Positions 1-10,084 of a DNA stretch of 64,000 nucleotides are shown one piece after another. The notes beneath the pieces are model-generated. The model saw only the letters and a list, made by a program, of their open reading frames with translations, was not told where the DNA came from and ran no database searches. How positions within the stretch are numbered: position 1 is the stretch's first letter; each line of letters starts with the position of its first letter. The translations under genes and the position numbers were made by a program. This DNA comes from JAXMAR01 sp046350295 (GTDB taxonomy: Bacteria > Planctomycetota > Planctomycetia > Gemmatales > Gemmataceae): NCBI GenBank assembly GCA_046350295.1, contig JAXMAR010000003.1, positions 124,001 to 188,000 on the forward strand. The letters are read 5' to 3'.

Positions 1-1077
1 CCAGAGGGCGACGCCGGCGGCGAGGCGGATGTTGAAGTCGCGATGTTCCATGAGCTTTTTCAACCGTGCCGTCGCCTCTTTGCCGGCCGTGCCGAATTGT
101 TTGAGCGCCAGCGCCGCCTCGTAGGTCAGGCCGCGCTTTTCGTCGGAAAGATACTCGAAGACGATGGGTAGCGTCTCGCTCTCCTTGGTAAGCAGATGCA
201 ACGTCAGGGCCGCTTCCAGGCGCAAGCCGTCATCCTTCGCCTTGAGCAGCGGCCTCACCGTGGCGGCGGCCGCCTTCGCGGCCGGCCCGATCTTGCCAAG
301 GGCCTGCACGGCGAAAAGGTGCTCGAGGTTGTCTTTCTGCTTCAGCACCTTGATGAGCGCTTCCGTCCCCTTGGCGGCGGGCGCCCCGATTTCGCCCAGG
401 GCGTAGACGGCGGCGAGGCGGCGCCGCCCTGACGCCTCCTCCACGGTCTTCACCAGGAGCGGCACGACGTCCGGCCCGAGTTTCCCCAGCGCCGCGGCGA
501 CCATCGTATCGATCAACAGATCTTTGTTCTTTTCCTGGATCGCGTCCAGCAGCGGCTCGGCGGCCTCCTTGGCGACGGGGCCGATCTCTCCCAGGGCCGC
601 GATGGCCGCGATGCGGACGGCGTCATCCTTGTCCTTGAGGACGCGGATGAGGGCCGGCGTCCCGGCCTTCGCCTTGGCGCCCATCTGCCCCAGAACGCCC
701 GCCGCCTCCATGCGCACCGCCGGCGCCTTGGCCTTGAGCGCCTCGATCAGGAACGGCGTCAGGACGCTGGGTGGCGGCCGGTCGACGGCCCAGACCGCCT
801 CGGCCATCTTCACCTTGACGCCGAGGTCCTTCTCCTCCTTGAACGCCTCGCGCAGCTCCGCCGAGGCGAACTTGGCCACCGGGCCCAGGCGGACCATGAC
901 CGCCGCCGCCTTGTAGCGCACCTCCGGATCGGCGTTCTTGAGCGCCTTGAGCCCCTCCAGGCCCGGCTCGTCGCGTTTCTTCTTGTCTTTCTTGTCCGCG
1001 TCTTTCTTGTCTTGCGCGGGCGCAAGAGCGGGAGCAAGCACGACGACGAACAGGACGATGGCGAGCGGACGTTTCAT
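1..1077 (-). CDS. HEAT-repeat protein, secreted, truncated by window edge
   Basis: Reading from the ATG at 1077 gives an N-terminal signal peptide (MKRPLAIVLFVVVLAPALAP, then AQ), a short Lys/Asp-rich linker (residues about 23-38), and then at least seven HEAT/PBS-lyase-type repeats of about 35-40 residues. Recurring phrases such as ALGEIGPVAKEA and ALGKIGPAAKAA mark the repeats. The frame is open to base 1, so the C-terminus is missing. HEAT solenoids are protein-binding scaffolds; secreted or periplasmic versions are common in planctomycetes. The partner is not visible. The gene diverges from the pseudouridine synthase at 1242. Family call is firm; the specific role is unknown. Confidence 0.85.
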   Translation of the reverse strand, partial: MKRPLAIVLFVVVLAPALAPAQDKKDADKKDKKKRDEPGLEGLKALKNADPEVRYKAAAVMVRLGPVAKFASAELREAFKEEKDLGVKVKMAEAVWAVDRPPPSVLTPFLIEALKAKAPAVRMEAAGVLGQMGAKAKAGTPALIRVLKDKDDAVRIAAIAALGEIGPVAKEAAEPLLDAIQEKNKDLLIDTMVAAALGKLGPDVVPLLVKTVEEASGRRRLAAVYALGEIGAPAAKGTEALIKVLKQKDNLEHLFAVQALGKIGPAAKAAAATVRPLLKAKDDGLRLEAALTLHLLTKESETLPIVFEYLSDEKRGLTYEAALALKQFGTAGKEATARLKKLMEHRDFNIRLAAGVALW

Positions 1078-1241
1078 GAGACACCCTGTTGGCGACAGAC
1101 GGGACAAGCGTCATGGTAACGACGGCGCCGGGTAAAGCAACCTTCGAGTGACGGCGGGTTTGGAGTGTCGTTTCCGTCCAACACAACGGACCGGCTCTTC
1201 CTCGTTACAATGTCAAGGGCGCCGGAAACGAGAGCAGGCTG

Positions 1242-2075
1242 ATGGACGAACCGTCCCTGGAAATCCTGTACGAGGACAACCATTGCCTCGCGCTAGCCAA
1301 GCCATGCGGCGTGGTGAGCGCGCATTTTCAGGGCAAGGAAGAGACGCTCGATCGCGCCGTCAAGTCCTATCTCAAGACGAAATATCAGAAGCCCGGCAAC
1401 GTCTTTCTCGGCGTCGTCCATCGCCTGGACAAGGCGGTGAGCGGCGTCCTGCTCTTCGCCCGCACCAGCAAGGCCGCCGCCCGGCTTGCCGAGCAGTTCC
1501 GTGAAGGCACGGTCGAGAAGGTCTACTGGGCCGTCGTGGAAGGGCCGGTGCAGACCCTGGCCGGCAGCCTGGAGGACTGGCTGCGGAAAGACAAGGAGGC
1601 GCATCGCGTCGAGGTCACCGAGCCGCACGCGCCCGGCGCGCGTCAGTCGCTTCTGCACTTCACGCGCAAAGGCATCCACGCCGATCTCACCTGGCTCGAG
1701 CTGCGCCCGCAGACCGGTCGCACCCATCAGCTGCGCGTCCAGCTGGCGCACCACGGCCATCCCATCTACGGCGACGCCCGCTACGGCTCGATCCACACGT
1801 TCGGTCAGGGCATCGGCTTGCACGCACGCAGCCTGACGTTCCTGCACCCGATCCGTTACGAGCCGATCACGCTGACCGCGGAGGTTCCCCGGCAGTGGCG
1901 GGGCCGGTTGCCGCCTATCTCTTGTTCGACCCGAAGCGCCGCTGAAGCCTACGACCGGCAGGAGCCGGCGCTGCCGGTCGCGGCCTCTGAAAGAGATGGA
2001 AAGGAGATCGCCGTGGAGCGTCCGCTGGCCGGAAAGACGCTAGCTCTGCCGAAGGCCGCCAGCTCGAGGACCTGA
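1242..2075 (+). CDS. RluA-family RNA pseudouridine synthase (C-terminus frameshifted)
   Basis: This family isomerises uridine to pseudouridine in rRNA or tRNA. The RluA signature HRLDKAVSGVLLFA lies at residues 60-73, with D63 as the predicted catalytic aspartate; the second conserved block, RPQTGRTHQLRVQL, is also present. A -10-like TACAAT lies at 1206-1211. The family-like part ends near 1905 (about residue 222). A one-base shift there would give a natural ending ...AYLLFDPKRR and a stop at 1943-1945. The open frame instead runs on into the hemD start region at 2013, so the last 50 or so residues are probably not real. Which uridine it modifies cannot be told. Confidence 0.85.
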   Translation: MDEPSLEILYEDNHCLALAKPCGVVSAHFQGKEETLDRAVKSYLKTKYQKPGNVFLGVVHRLDKAVSGVLLFARTSKAAARLAEQFREGTVEKVYWAVVEGPVQTLAGSLEDWLRKDKEAHRVEVTEPHAPGARQSLLHFTRKGIHADLTWLELRPQTGRTHQLRVQLAHHGHPIYGDARYGSIHTFGQGIGLHARSLTFLHPIRYEPITLTAEVPRQWRGRLPPISCSTRSAAEAYDRQEPALPVAASERDGKEIAVERPLAGKTLALPKAASSRT

Positions 2076-2815
2076 GCCGAATGCTCGAAAAGAAGGGGCA
2101 GTCGTCTTCGCTGTCCCATGGTCAGCATTCTTGACGCGCCTTCGACGAGGCGCTGGTGCCGGCCTGGCTCCGCGATCTGTGCGCGGACCGCTTCTCGCAC
2201 GTCGTCTTGTTGACCGGCGAGGGTGCGCCGCTTACTCGGATTCGCCGAGCGCGCCGCCCGCGACGCTGTGATCGCCGCCCTGGCCGCACGCGCCTGATCA
2301 CGGCGGGTCCGAAGCCCGGACAGGCGGCGAACTGGGCTGGCGCCATTCCGTGTCGCCCAGGCCCCGACCACCGACGGCGTCGTCGCGACACTGCGCGCGC
2401 CTGCCGCTGGCCGGAAACGATCGGTGTCCAGCTGTACGTCGAGGAAAACGCCCCCCTCTCGGCCTATCTGGCGTCAGCCGGGGCTACGATGGCGGCCGTC
2501 CTGCCTTACGTCTATGCCCCAGCCGCGGATAGCGAGCGGTTGATCGAGCTGATCGAAGGGATGCGGCTCGGCCGCGTCGACGCGCTCGTGTTCACCAGCT
2601 CGCCGCAGGTGGACCGGCTTTTCGAGGTGGCGGGCGAGCGCGGCCTCGTCGCGCCGCTGCAGGAAGGGCTGAAGAAGACGCGGGTGGCGGCCGTTGGGCC
2701 GATCGTGGCCGAGACTCTGCGCCGGCGCGGCGCTCCAGTTGACATCTGCCCCGAGCAGGGGTTCGTGATGAAGAACCTGGTCAATCAGCTGCGCGAAGGG
2801 CTGGGCCGGAGGTGA
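2013..2815 (+). pseudogene. hemD: Uroporphyrinogen-III synthase, multiply frameshifted
   Basis: HemD closes and rearranges hydroxymethylbilane to uroporphyrinogen III for heme and siroheme synthesis. Pieces of one HemD-like protein lie in order across all three frames: LEDLSRMLEKKGAVVFAVP near 2060-2115, DEALVPAWLRDLCADRFSHV near 2145-2200, then a clean C-terminal half from about 2420 (ETIGVQLYVEENAPLSAYL, VDALVFTSSPQVDRLFEVA, TRVAAVGPIVAETLRRRG). A GTG at 2013 preceded by AAGGAG six bases upstream is the likely start. At least five shifts are needed to join the pieces. The window encodes heme proteins that need this pathway, so consensus error is as plausible as true decay. Confidence 0.7.
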
Positions 2816-2826
2816 GCGAAAGGAAA

Positions 2827-2847
2827 GGGGACGCTATCAGCGCCCCC
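2827..2847. terminator. Hairpin between convergent genes
   Basis: GGGGaCGCT, a three-base loop, then AGCGcCCCC, with one mismatch. It sits between the 3' ends of hemD (+) and the DUF1080 gene (-). No T-run follows, so it is only a possible bidirectional terminator. Confidence 0.4.
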
Positions 2848-2879
2848 TGTTGCTGCTGTGTCACCGCCACAAGCGGCGC

Positions 2880-3527
2880 TCAACCGGAGACGCGCTTGCC
2901 TTTCTTCGTGGAGCCGGGCAACTCCTTCACCTCGAGCTTGCGGATCTTGACCACGCTGCCAAGATTGTGCTGCTGGAACGCGAAGTGACCGGTCTTGTGC
3001 GTGTTGGCCTGGTCGACATACTCGTAGAGCAGATCGCCGTTGACGGTGACCCAGATGCGGTTGCCGACCACCTTCAAATGGTACGTGAACCATTCGTCCG
3101 GCTTGTGGAGCTGCTTGAAGATTTTGACGTGGTTGTAAATGCTTCCGGTGCGGACGGGGTCGCCGTGCGTGGCGTTGACCTGCGCCTCGTAGCCCTTGGG
3201 AAAGCCGGGGCCGAAAGCGGTGCGGAAGTAAAAGCCGCTGTTGCCCTTGTCGCTGATCATGATCTCGGCGCGGGCTTCGAAGTTCTCGTAGTCGCTGCGC
3301 GGGCTGAACAGATGGCTCACTTCGCCTTCGCCGACGATCATGCCGTCGACGACTTTCCAGGTGCTGTTCTTCTCGTTCGACTTGGGGCCGTAACCGATCT
3401 TCCAGCCCTCGAGGTCCTTGCCGTTGAAGACGGGGACGAAGCCGTCCCCCTTCTTGCCGCCGCCGCAGGCTGGAAGGCAGACGACAAGGGCGCCGACGGC
3501 GAAACCGAGGGAGAGTACGCGTTTCAT
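2880..3527 (-). CDS. DUF1080 (3-keto-disaccharide hydrolase-type) lipoprotein
   Basis: 215 residues with a lipoprotein signal: a hydrophobic N-terminus ends in LPAC, C21 being the lipidated cysteine. The mature part carries DUF1080 hallmarks: FVPVFNGKDLEGWK, GMIVGEGEVSHLFS, FEARAEIMISDKGNSGFYFR and GHFAFQQHNLGSVVKIRKLEV. DUF1080 is a concanavalin-like beta-sandwich very abundant in planctomycetes; some members hydrolyse 3-keto-glycosides. The location would be the outer face of a membrane. The start has MKR followed by a strong hydrophobic stretch. Substrate is inferred only from the family. Confidence 0.9.
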   Translation of the reverse strand: MKRVLSLGFAVGALVVCLPACGGGKKGDGFVPVFNGKDLEGWKIGYGPKSNEKNSTWKVVDGMIVGEGEVSHLFSPRSDYENFEARAEIMISDKGNSGFYFRTAFGPGFPKGYEAQVNATHGDPVRTGSIYNHVKIFKQLHKPDEWFTYHLKVVGNRIWVTVNGDLLYEYVDQANTHKTGHFAFQQHNLGSVVKIRKLEVKELPGSTKKGKRVSG

Positions 3528-3922
3528 CGATGCTCCTCAAAGTTGGACATCAAGGGTTATGCATCTTGTGATAACGAATCCCGGGGGGAAGGGGAACAAA
3601 AAAAGGCGGGCGATTCTTGCCCCCGCCGCTACAGCGGCGGTTTTCGCCTGCAATGGGAGCGAAGCGCCGGACGGGCGCCGTCACGAAAAAGCTGATAGTC
3701 GTCATGAATCCCGTGCCGAATGGCGTTCCTATGTTATCTCATCTCGCCCCCATGTGACGTCCGCGATCGCGGCCCGTCGTTTGCCATATTGGAGAAACGC
3801 ATCCTTCCCCGCGCTATCTCCGCCCGCGCAGCCGGTGCTTGACAAAAAGACACAACGACCTTCTGGACCTTCTTCCTGTTCTTTGCGCTGGATCACGCCG
3901 CGCGCGCGTTTACAATGCGTGC
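3528..3922. other. Divergent intergenic region
   Basis: About 395 bases between the divergent DUF1080 and multiheme cytochrome genes. A TTGACA lies at 3839-3844 but has no good -10 at the proper distance. A TACAAT at 3911-3916 lies just before the cytochrome start. No convincing coding sequence or RNA was seen. Confidence 0.5.
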
Positions 3923-5323
3923 ATGTTCCCGGCCCGTCGTCTCCTGAGGTTTCTTGGCAACCGGCGCTTGCCGGCGTGCGCCTTGTGTCTGGTCGGCGTT
4001 CTGTCGCTGGGCCGCGTCTCGTCCGAGGCGCCGGCGGAGAAGTCGGCCGCGCCTGCCGGCGCCGAATCGACGCGCAAGGCGCTGGTGGGGACGCCTTCGT
4101 GTTCGGCGCTGAGCTGTCACGGCAGCATCGAGGCCCGGCCGGGCGCCACCAGCGATCACAACGAGGTCACCCTCTGGTCGCTGCGCGATCCGCACGCCCG
4201 CGCCTTTCAGGTCCTCGAGGATAAGCAGATTCTGAGGAGCAAGCGATCCAAGGAGATGGCCGCGCGACTTGGCCTCGGCGATCCGCGCGCGGAAGCGACT
4301 TGCCTGGCGTGCCACGCGAATCCGCGCACGGCGCGGAAGGACGCCGGCATGGCCACGAAAGAGGAACGAATCTGGGGCGTGAGCTGCGAAGCATGCCATG
4401 GCGACGCCGGCGCCTGGTTAGTCGAGCACACGCGTCCCGACTGGCGCGAGGCGACGCTCGAGCAAAAACGCGCCGCCGGCATGATCGCGCCGCAGGATTT
4501 GACCGGCCTCCTGAAAGCCTGCGCCGGCTGCCATGTCGGAACGCCCGCGGCGGACGGCGCCCCGCCGCGCGACGTGACCCACGACCTCATCGCCGCCGGC
4601 CATCCGCGCATGCAGTTCGAGGCGAGCGCTTTCCTGGCGAACCTGCCGCCGCACTGGAACGCGGACCGAGCCGGCCGCAAGGGACGTTCCGAGGGAAAGG
4701 TCTGGGCCATCGGACAGGTGACCGCCGCGCAGGCCGCGCTCGAACTCAGCAAGGCGCGACGTTCCGAGGCATGGCCGGAACTGGCGGAGTTCTCCTGCTA
4801 CGCCTGCCACCACGACTTGCAGCCGCAAAGCTGGCGTCAACAGCGCGATGTCCTGGCGACGAAAAAGGGCGTTGCCGTCAGGCCAGGGCTGACGCCGTGG
4901 AGCGATTGGTACTGGCTCGGCCCCTCCGTTCTTGCCGAAAAGGACTTGCTGGACGAGCCCGCCTTCAAGGCGAACCTGGAGAAGGTTCGACCAGCACTGA
5001 CGCCCGCAAAAGCCAGGACCGACGGCGGCCCGCTGGAGGCTTCGCTGCGTCGCATGTTGGCCGCGGCCGAGCGCTGGAACACGGGCCGCTCCAGCGCCGC
5101 GCTGAAAGCCTGGTCCGCGGCCCTTGGCGAAAGTCCCGATTGGGAACAGGCCGAGCAGTTCTATCTCGGCGGCGTCGCGCTGAACGAGGACGCACGGCTC
5201 AAGGCCTGGCACGACCTCTTGCAAAGCCTCGCGCCGCGCCGCGCGTTTGTGGAGAGCCCCGCCGCCTATCGGCCCGACGACGTGGCGCCGCTGCTCGATG
5301 CGTTGCGAAAAGCGGGACCGTGA
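3923..5323 (+). CDS. Secreted multiheme cytochrome c (five heme motifs)
   Basis: 466 residues from the ATG at 3923, chosen because it gives a signal peptide (basic MFPARRLLRF, hydrophobic stretch to about residue 33); an upstream in-frame ATG at 3839 would bury it. Heme motifs in order: CSALSCH (residues 60-66, an unusual CX4CH), then CLACH, CEACH, CAGCH and CYACHH. The layout resembles the cytochrome c554-like multiheme family of planctomycetes. A periplasmic electron-transfer role is inferred; no partner oxidase or reductase is adjacent. It is followed by cysK. Confidence 0.85.
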   Translation: MFPARRLLRFLGNRRLPACALCLVGVLSLGRVSSEAPAEKSAAPAGAESTRKALVGTPSCSALSCHGSIEARPGATSDHNEVTLWSLRDPHARAFQVLEDKQILRSKRSKEMAARLGLGDPRAEATCLACHANPRTARKDAGMATKEERIWGVSCEACHGDAGAWLVEHTRPDWREATLEQKRAAGMIAPQDLTGLLKACAGCHVGTPAADGAPPRDVTHDLIAAGHPRMQFEASAFLANLPPHWNADRAGRKGRSEGKVWAIGQVTAAQAALELSKARRSEAWPELAEFSCYACHHDLQPQSWRQQRDVLATKKGVAVRPGLTPWSDWYWLGPSVLAEKDLLDEPAFKANLEKVRPALTPAKARTDGGPLEASLRRMLAAAERWNTGRSSAALKAWSAALGESPDWEQAEQFYLGGVALNEDARLKAWHDLLQSLAPRRAFVESPAAYRPDDVAPLLDALRKAGP

Positions 5324-5358
5324 GCCTGTCTTGATCCGCCGCCTATACTGATCCTGCC

Positions 5359-5383
5359 GGTCCACGCCGCTCGGCGCCGGACC
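5359..5383. repeat. Hairpin in the leader of cysK
   Basis: GGTCC-a-CGCCG-ct-CGGCG-cc-GGACC forms a two-part stem. It lies 35 bases after the cytochrome stop and just downstream of a -10-like TATACT at 5344-5349. It could end the cytochrome transcript or structure the cysK leader; no T-run follows. Confidence 0.4.
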
Positions 5384-5424
5384 TGCCCAAACATCCAGAT
5401 CCCCTTGATAACGGAGGTCATTCC

Positions 5425-6399
<975 letters not shown>

Positions 6400-6454
6400 G
6401 AATCGAGCGGGAGGTCTCTCGCATGAGCGGCTCCCTTGATTTCAAAGGTGGGAC

Positions 6455-6749
6455 CATGAAAGCGATATCTTCCGGAACGTGCGCGGTGACGGCGGAGTTC
6501 ACCTAGGGCTCGAGGCGGACGAAGAGCCCTGTTCGACGAGTCGATCCCCGGCGCTACGGAGCCGGATGCGGCACTTGACTGGTACCTCGACATCCAGTTT
6601 GAAGGAGATGGTCTTCCGCACGACGCCGAGGCACTTCGGCGTTGGATCCTGGCTCAGGCTCCGGCGATCAACGCGGCCCTCGATGCTCTGCGAAAAGGCT
6701 TGAAGTGGGCGCTGATGTTGGTCCGCATCCCTTGTGGAAGGGATCGTAG
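6455..6749 (+). pseudogene. Small hypothetical gene, frameshifted
   Basis: A stretch reading DAALDWYLDIQFEGDGLPHD and EALRRWILAQAPAINAAL (about 6565-6695) looks like real protein but is not open from any start. An ATG at 6455 in a different frame could begin it, and an ending ...GPHPLWKGS with stop at 6747-6749 is in a third frame. Family not recognised. It belongs to the same damaged stretch as cysK and the oxidoreductase. Confidence 0.35.
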
Positions 6750-6867
6750 GCCTACCAGACGAAATCCGTATGCTGTCAAGTGATCAAGGCCGCGCATCCG
6801 AGCGACGGACGTGGCCCGCCGCCTCAGTCAGCGCATGAACGATGGGAAGCCGATTTGGTCAGGATGA
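6750..6867 (+). pseudogene. Possible antitoxin remnant upstream of PIN toxin
   Basis: Pieces reading GLPDEIRML, VIKAAHPSD and DVARRLSQRMNDGKPIWSG (stop 6865-6867) lie in order in different frames directly before the PIN-domain gene. Position and size suit a small antitoxin, but the frame is broken and no DNA-binding fold is recognisable. Weak call. Confidence 0.25.
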
Positions 6868-6907
6868 CCCGTGGTGCGCGGGAGAGCTACGCCTGTTTCG
6901 GCAGCCG

Positions 6908-7303
6908 ATGTCAAGACGCGTTCTTGACACTGGTGCTCATTTCTTCTGGGCGCGCTACACCGGCAAGGACGCCCTGTCCCTCCTTGGAAGACGCGTCGAG
7001 TGGGCGAAGGAATTGATCGATCTCCGTAACTCCAACACAATTGTCACTCCCGTACTCGTCGAGTTCTTGTGCGGAGCAAGAACGAACACCGAAAGAGAGC
7101 TGTTTCGCGCTTTCCTCGCGCCATTTCAAATCCTAGACAACCGAGAAGTCGCGCCCGACGATTGGGACTGTACCCAGAAGTACGCCGAACGGATTCCCCG
7201 CGACGGCAAACCGCGCGAATTGGGCGATTGTCTGATCAAGGCACTCGCCGAGAAATACCGGCGCTCCGTCGATAGCTTAGAAACGCGTTTTCCGGGAAGG
7301 TGA
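6908..7303 (+). CDS. PIN-domain (VapC-like) ribonuclease toxin
   Basis: 131 residues from the ATG at 6908 (MSRRVLDTG...). An earlier ATG at 6842 is in frame but would add a non-family tail. The acidic PIN pattern is visible: D in RRVLDTGAHFFW near the start, E in VTPVLVEFLCGARTNTERE, and D in RELGDCLIKALAEKY. VapC-type toxins cleave RNA and are neutralised by a small upstream antitoxin; here only a broken candidate precedes it. It is followed ten bases later by the oxidoreductase remnant. Confidence 0.7.
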   Translation: MSRRVLDTGAHFFWARYTGKDALSLLGRRVEWAKELIDLRNSNTIVTPVLVEFLCGARTNTERELFRAFLAPFQILDNREVAPDDWDCTQKYAERIPRDGKPRELGDCLIKALAEKYRRSVDSLETRFPGR

Positions 7304-7309
7304 TCATTC

Positions 7310-8508
7310 ATGGCAGTCACCTGCGACTTCTTCATCATCGGCGGCGGCGGCCATGGGGACGGCTACTGCTCTCCATCTGGCCTCGCCGCCGTGCCGGCCG
7401 CGTCATGCTGCTCGAAAAGTCCTTCCTCGGGGCCGGCTCGAGCGGCAGTCGGGGGCGATCATCCGGCAGCATTACTCCAATCGCCTCATCAGCGCAGATG
7501 GGCGCAGCAGAGCCTGCGCGTTCGAGCCGCTTTCCCGAGGCCGGTCGGCGGTCTGCTGGTCTTCACGCGCACCGGCATGGTCATCGTCGTCGGCGAGAAG
7601 GGACTGGGCTGGTCTCGACGCCAACGTCGCCATGCTGGCGCGAGTTGGGCATCGACGTCCGCATCGTCTCCACGCAGGTTCTGGCCGAGATCGATCCCAT
7701 CGCCTGCCGAGGAGATCGCCGCGTTCGAGGCGGGAGGCGGGCTGGGCGCCGAGGCGGTGCAGGTCGTCGCCTCCTACGCCGAGGCGCGCGGCAGGAAGCG
7801 CGGACATCCGCCTGGGCGCCAGGTGCAGTCGATCCTCACGCAGGGGGCAAGATCGTAGGTGTCGAGACCAACGAGGGACGCCACGAAAGCCGTCGCGTCG
7901 TCTCCGGGGCAAGGTGGGGCCAAGGCGCCCAGTTGACCAAGGACTCGGTATCAAGCTGCGCAGGCGTCGCGCACCTGTGCGTCGCCCTCTATCGCCGGTT
8001 GCCTCGATTTCGGCCGCCGCACCGCCGTCTACGCTGATTTCGCAGGGCTCTACTTCGCCGACGCACGGCGAGATGATCCACGCCGGCAGCCCGGCGGGGA
8101 GGAGCGCAAGCCCCGTCGACCCGGACGCCTACAACGAGCGCCGACGCCCCTGGCTGCCGCAAAGCTCGCTGCCGCCTGAGCCGCCGCTATCCCGCCATGC
8201 ACCGCGGTTACGCCGCGGCGGCTACGGCTACTTCTACGCCATCACCCCGACTGGCACCCCATCCTCGGCTGGGGCTTCCTCGGCCTCGAAGGGGCCGCGC
8301 CGCCGGCTTCAGCGGCTACGGCCGCCGTCGCCGATCGTCGGCCAGTTGATGGCGGAATTGATCGTCGACGGCGGCCAAGGAAGACGCTGGACATCCGGCC
8401 TTGCGGTTCGCGCGGTTCGAGCAGAACGATCTGGTGAAGACGCCGTACGCGTATGGCGCATGGGATAGCCCTGCGTCAGCCGGCGCCATTGCCCGCAACT
8501 TCGGCTAG
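7310..8508 (+). pseudogene. FAD-dependent oxidoreductase (DAO family), multiply frameshifted
   Basis: The start MAVTCDFFIIGGG gives the Rossmann FAD motif, and MGTATALHLAS continues it in another frame. Further family-like pieces are spread over three frames: LLEKSFLGAGSSG, SGAIIRQHYSNRLIS, ELGIDVRIVSTQVLAEIDPI, GLGAEAVQVVASYAE, GYGYFYAITPDWHPILGWG and PIVGQLMAELIVDGG, ending near TPYAYGAW with a stop at 8506-8508. This matches glycine oxidase/sarcosine oxidase-like DAO proteins of about 400 residues. The substrate cannot be named. At least six shifts are needed; the stretch is either decayed or poorly sequenced. Confidence 0.6.
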
Positions 8509-9090
8509 CCTGACCCACCTTGGCTACTTCGTCAGCCCAACCTTCAGCGTCATCTCCGCGCGAAGTAGTTTGCCGCGGACTCCCCACGCATTAATCCCCA
8601 TGCCACGCCAACCTTTGGACCGACCCAAAAAGCTCCGCGCCACCGCGCCAGCCCCCACCCCCCCGCGACATATGTCGCCCCATAGCCACGGACATCGAGC
8701 CGTGCCGACCGCGCCCGTCGCGTTCGTTTCTTTCGTTTCAACACGCTACCATTACTGAAATGCTCACCAACCTTGACATTCACGATTACGCCGCAACATA
8801 CAAGGCGCCGGACGCCTTACGTCCAATTCCTCGTTTCTTCTCATCTTGTCGTGCTGGCGCCCACTCACTGCGCCAAAACGGACCTTGACTTCGCGATTGC
8901 GCCACAACAGTACCACCGCTCCTCGCCTTATGGCCGACGACGCGTTTTTCTCACTCCCGCGACCCATATCCATCTGTGCGACCGTGATGGGATAGCCGTG
9001 GGGCAGGCGGCCTCGCCTGCCGAACAGACGACCAACATGCCTGGGCTGCGGCAGGCCAGCCGGCCTGCCCCACCCCCACATGGTCTGGAG
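8509..9090. other. Long intergenic region
   Basis: About 580 bases without a convincing gene. A TTGACA at 8774-8779 lacks a well-placed -10. The only clear structure is the inverted repeat at 8998-9073. Confidence 0.5.
8998..9073. repeat. Inverted repeat downstream of hypothetical gene
   Basis: GTGGGGCAGGC at 8998-9008 is matched by its exact complement GCCTGCCCCAC at 9063-9073, with further partial GC-rich pairing inside. It lies 18 bases beyond the stop of the minus-strand gene at 9091 and might end its transcript, although no T-run is present. It has the look of a dispersed intergenic repeat. Confidence 0.6.
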
Positions 9091-9885
9091 TCAGCCGACT
9101 CCATTTCCGGCGAAGGTCTCGGCAAGCATGATCTTGATCTCTTCCTGGCAAGAGTCCGGAGCGTGCTTGGTGAGGTAGAAGAGAAAGTCCGCCGCCTGTT
9201 CCTGTCGTCCCAGGTTCATCAATTCCGACCAATACGAAGTCGCCCGCGTCAGGTACGTGTGGTCCTGCGGCGAGGTGAGCAAGAACGACATGTCGAGCAA
9301 GTCCAAGCGCCGCTCCTGAGCGCCCAGTTCGTCCATCAACACGCTTTGCAGATGCAGCAGATGGGGCTGCTGCGTGCGCCACACGAGCAAGGTGTGGATG
9401 TACATGGCACAGGCGAGGCAATCACGCTCGGCGGTCAGCCCCTGGCGCCGCAATTGCGGCAGCAGCACGTGCGCCGCACAAAGAAAGAGCAAGCTCTGGG
9501 CGTCTTGGAATAGGCCGGTATCCCCCTCCAGGCGAGCCAGCGCCTGGAGCAGAAGATAGCCCCAGGCCTGCTCCGCCAGTCGGCTCGGGCGGGTGGCGGT
9601 CCAGCGCTGCGGGGCGGCGGGGATCGAGGGCTCGTGGAACACGGAGGACAGATCGCGGATGCGGGCCAGAATCGTGGGATCGAAATCCTTTGCCGCGCGG
9701 CGCGAAGCCGGAACAGACAGCGTTTGCATCCAGCCCACAGGTCCCGTTGCGGAGGCGGCAATCAGTTCCCACAAGAGCGACAGCGCCTCATCGAGCGTCT
9801 CGCCCGACCAGTCCGAATCCAGCAAGTCCCTGTAGCGATCTGCGGCTGCCTGTGTCCCGCGAACGCGGATCGTCGTGTCGATCAT
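9091..9885 (-). CDS. Hypothetical protein, 264 residues
   Basis: No family recognised. The start at 9885 (MIDTTIRVRG) is preferred over one 66 bases upstream because AGAGGT lies at the right distance before it. The protein is mainly helical and soluble-looking, without signal peptide or membrane segment; Leu-rich stretches such as SLLFLCAAHVLLPQL and a CLAC pair near the middle are visible. The longest relatively weak region is at both ends. It is transcribed away from fae. Confidence 0.6.
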   Translation of the reverse strand: MIDTTIRVRGTQAAADRYRDLLDSDWSGETLDEALSLLWELIAASATGPVGWMQTLSVPASRRAAKDFDPTILARIRDLSSVFHEPSIPAAPQRWTATRPSRLAEQAWGYLLLQALARLEGDTGLFQDAQSLLFLCAAHVLLPQLRRQGLTAERDCLACAMYIHTLLVWRTQQPHLLHLQSVLMDELGAQERRLDLLDMSFLLTSPQDHTYLTRATSYWSELMNLGRQEQAADFLFYLTKHAPDSCQEEIKIMLAETFAGNGVG

Positions 9886-10008
9886 CACGACCTCTTGTCG
9901 GGATCGTTGCCGCCGACTGTCGAAGCCATGGGCGATGTCCCCCCCGTCCACGTATCTGCTCAGTCTATGCGCGTCTCTTGCCCCTCACAAGCGATCCCAT
10001 TTTTCCCG

Positions 10009-10037
10009 TTGAAACTCCACCCCCGCCCGTCTATCCT
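10009..10037 (+). promoter_or_regulatory. Sigma-70-type promoter for fae
   Basis: TTGAAA (10009-10014), 17-base spacer, TATCCT (10032-10037). It lies 47 bases before the fae start, whose ATG has a CTGGAGG six bases upstream. Confidence 0.5.
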
Positions 10038-10084
10038 CTCCCCCAACGGATAACCCCGACGCGTTTCACAACTGGAGGCAGTCC

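Noticed and set aside
8774..8810. TTGACA at 8774 as a promoter
   Set aside because: No acceptable -10 within 15-19 bases and no gene follows on the plus strand.
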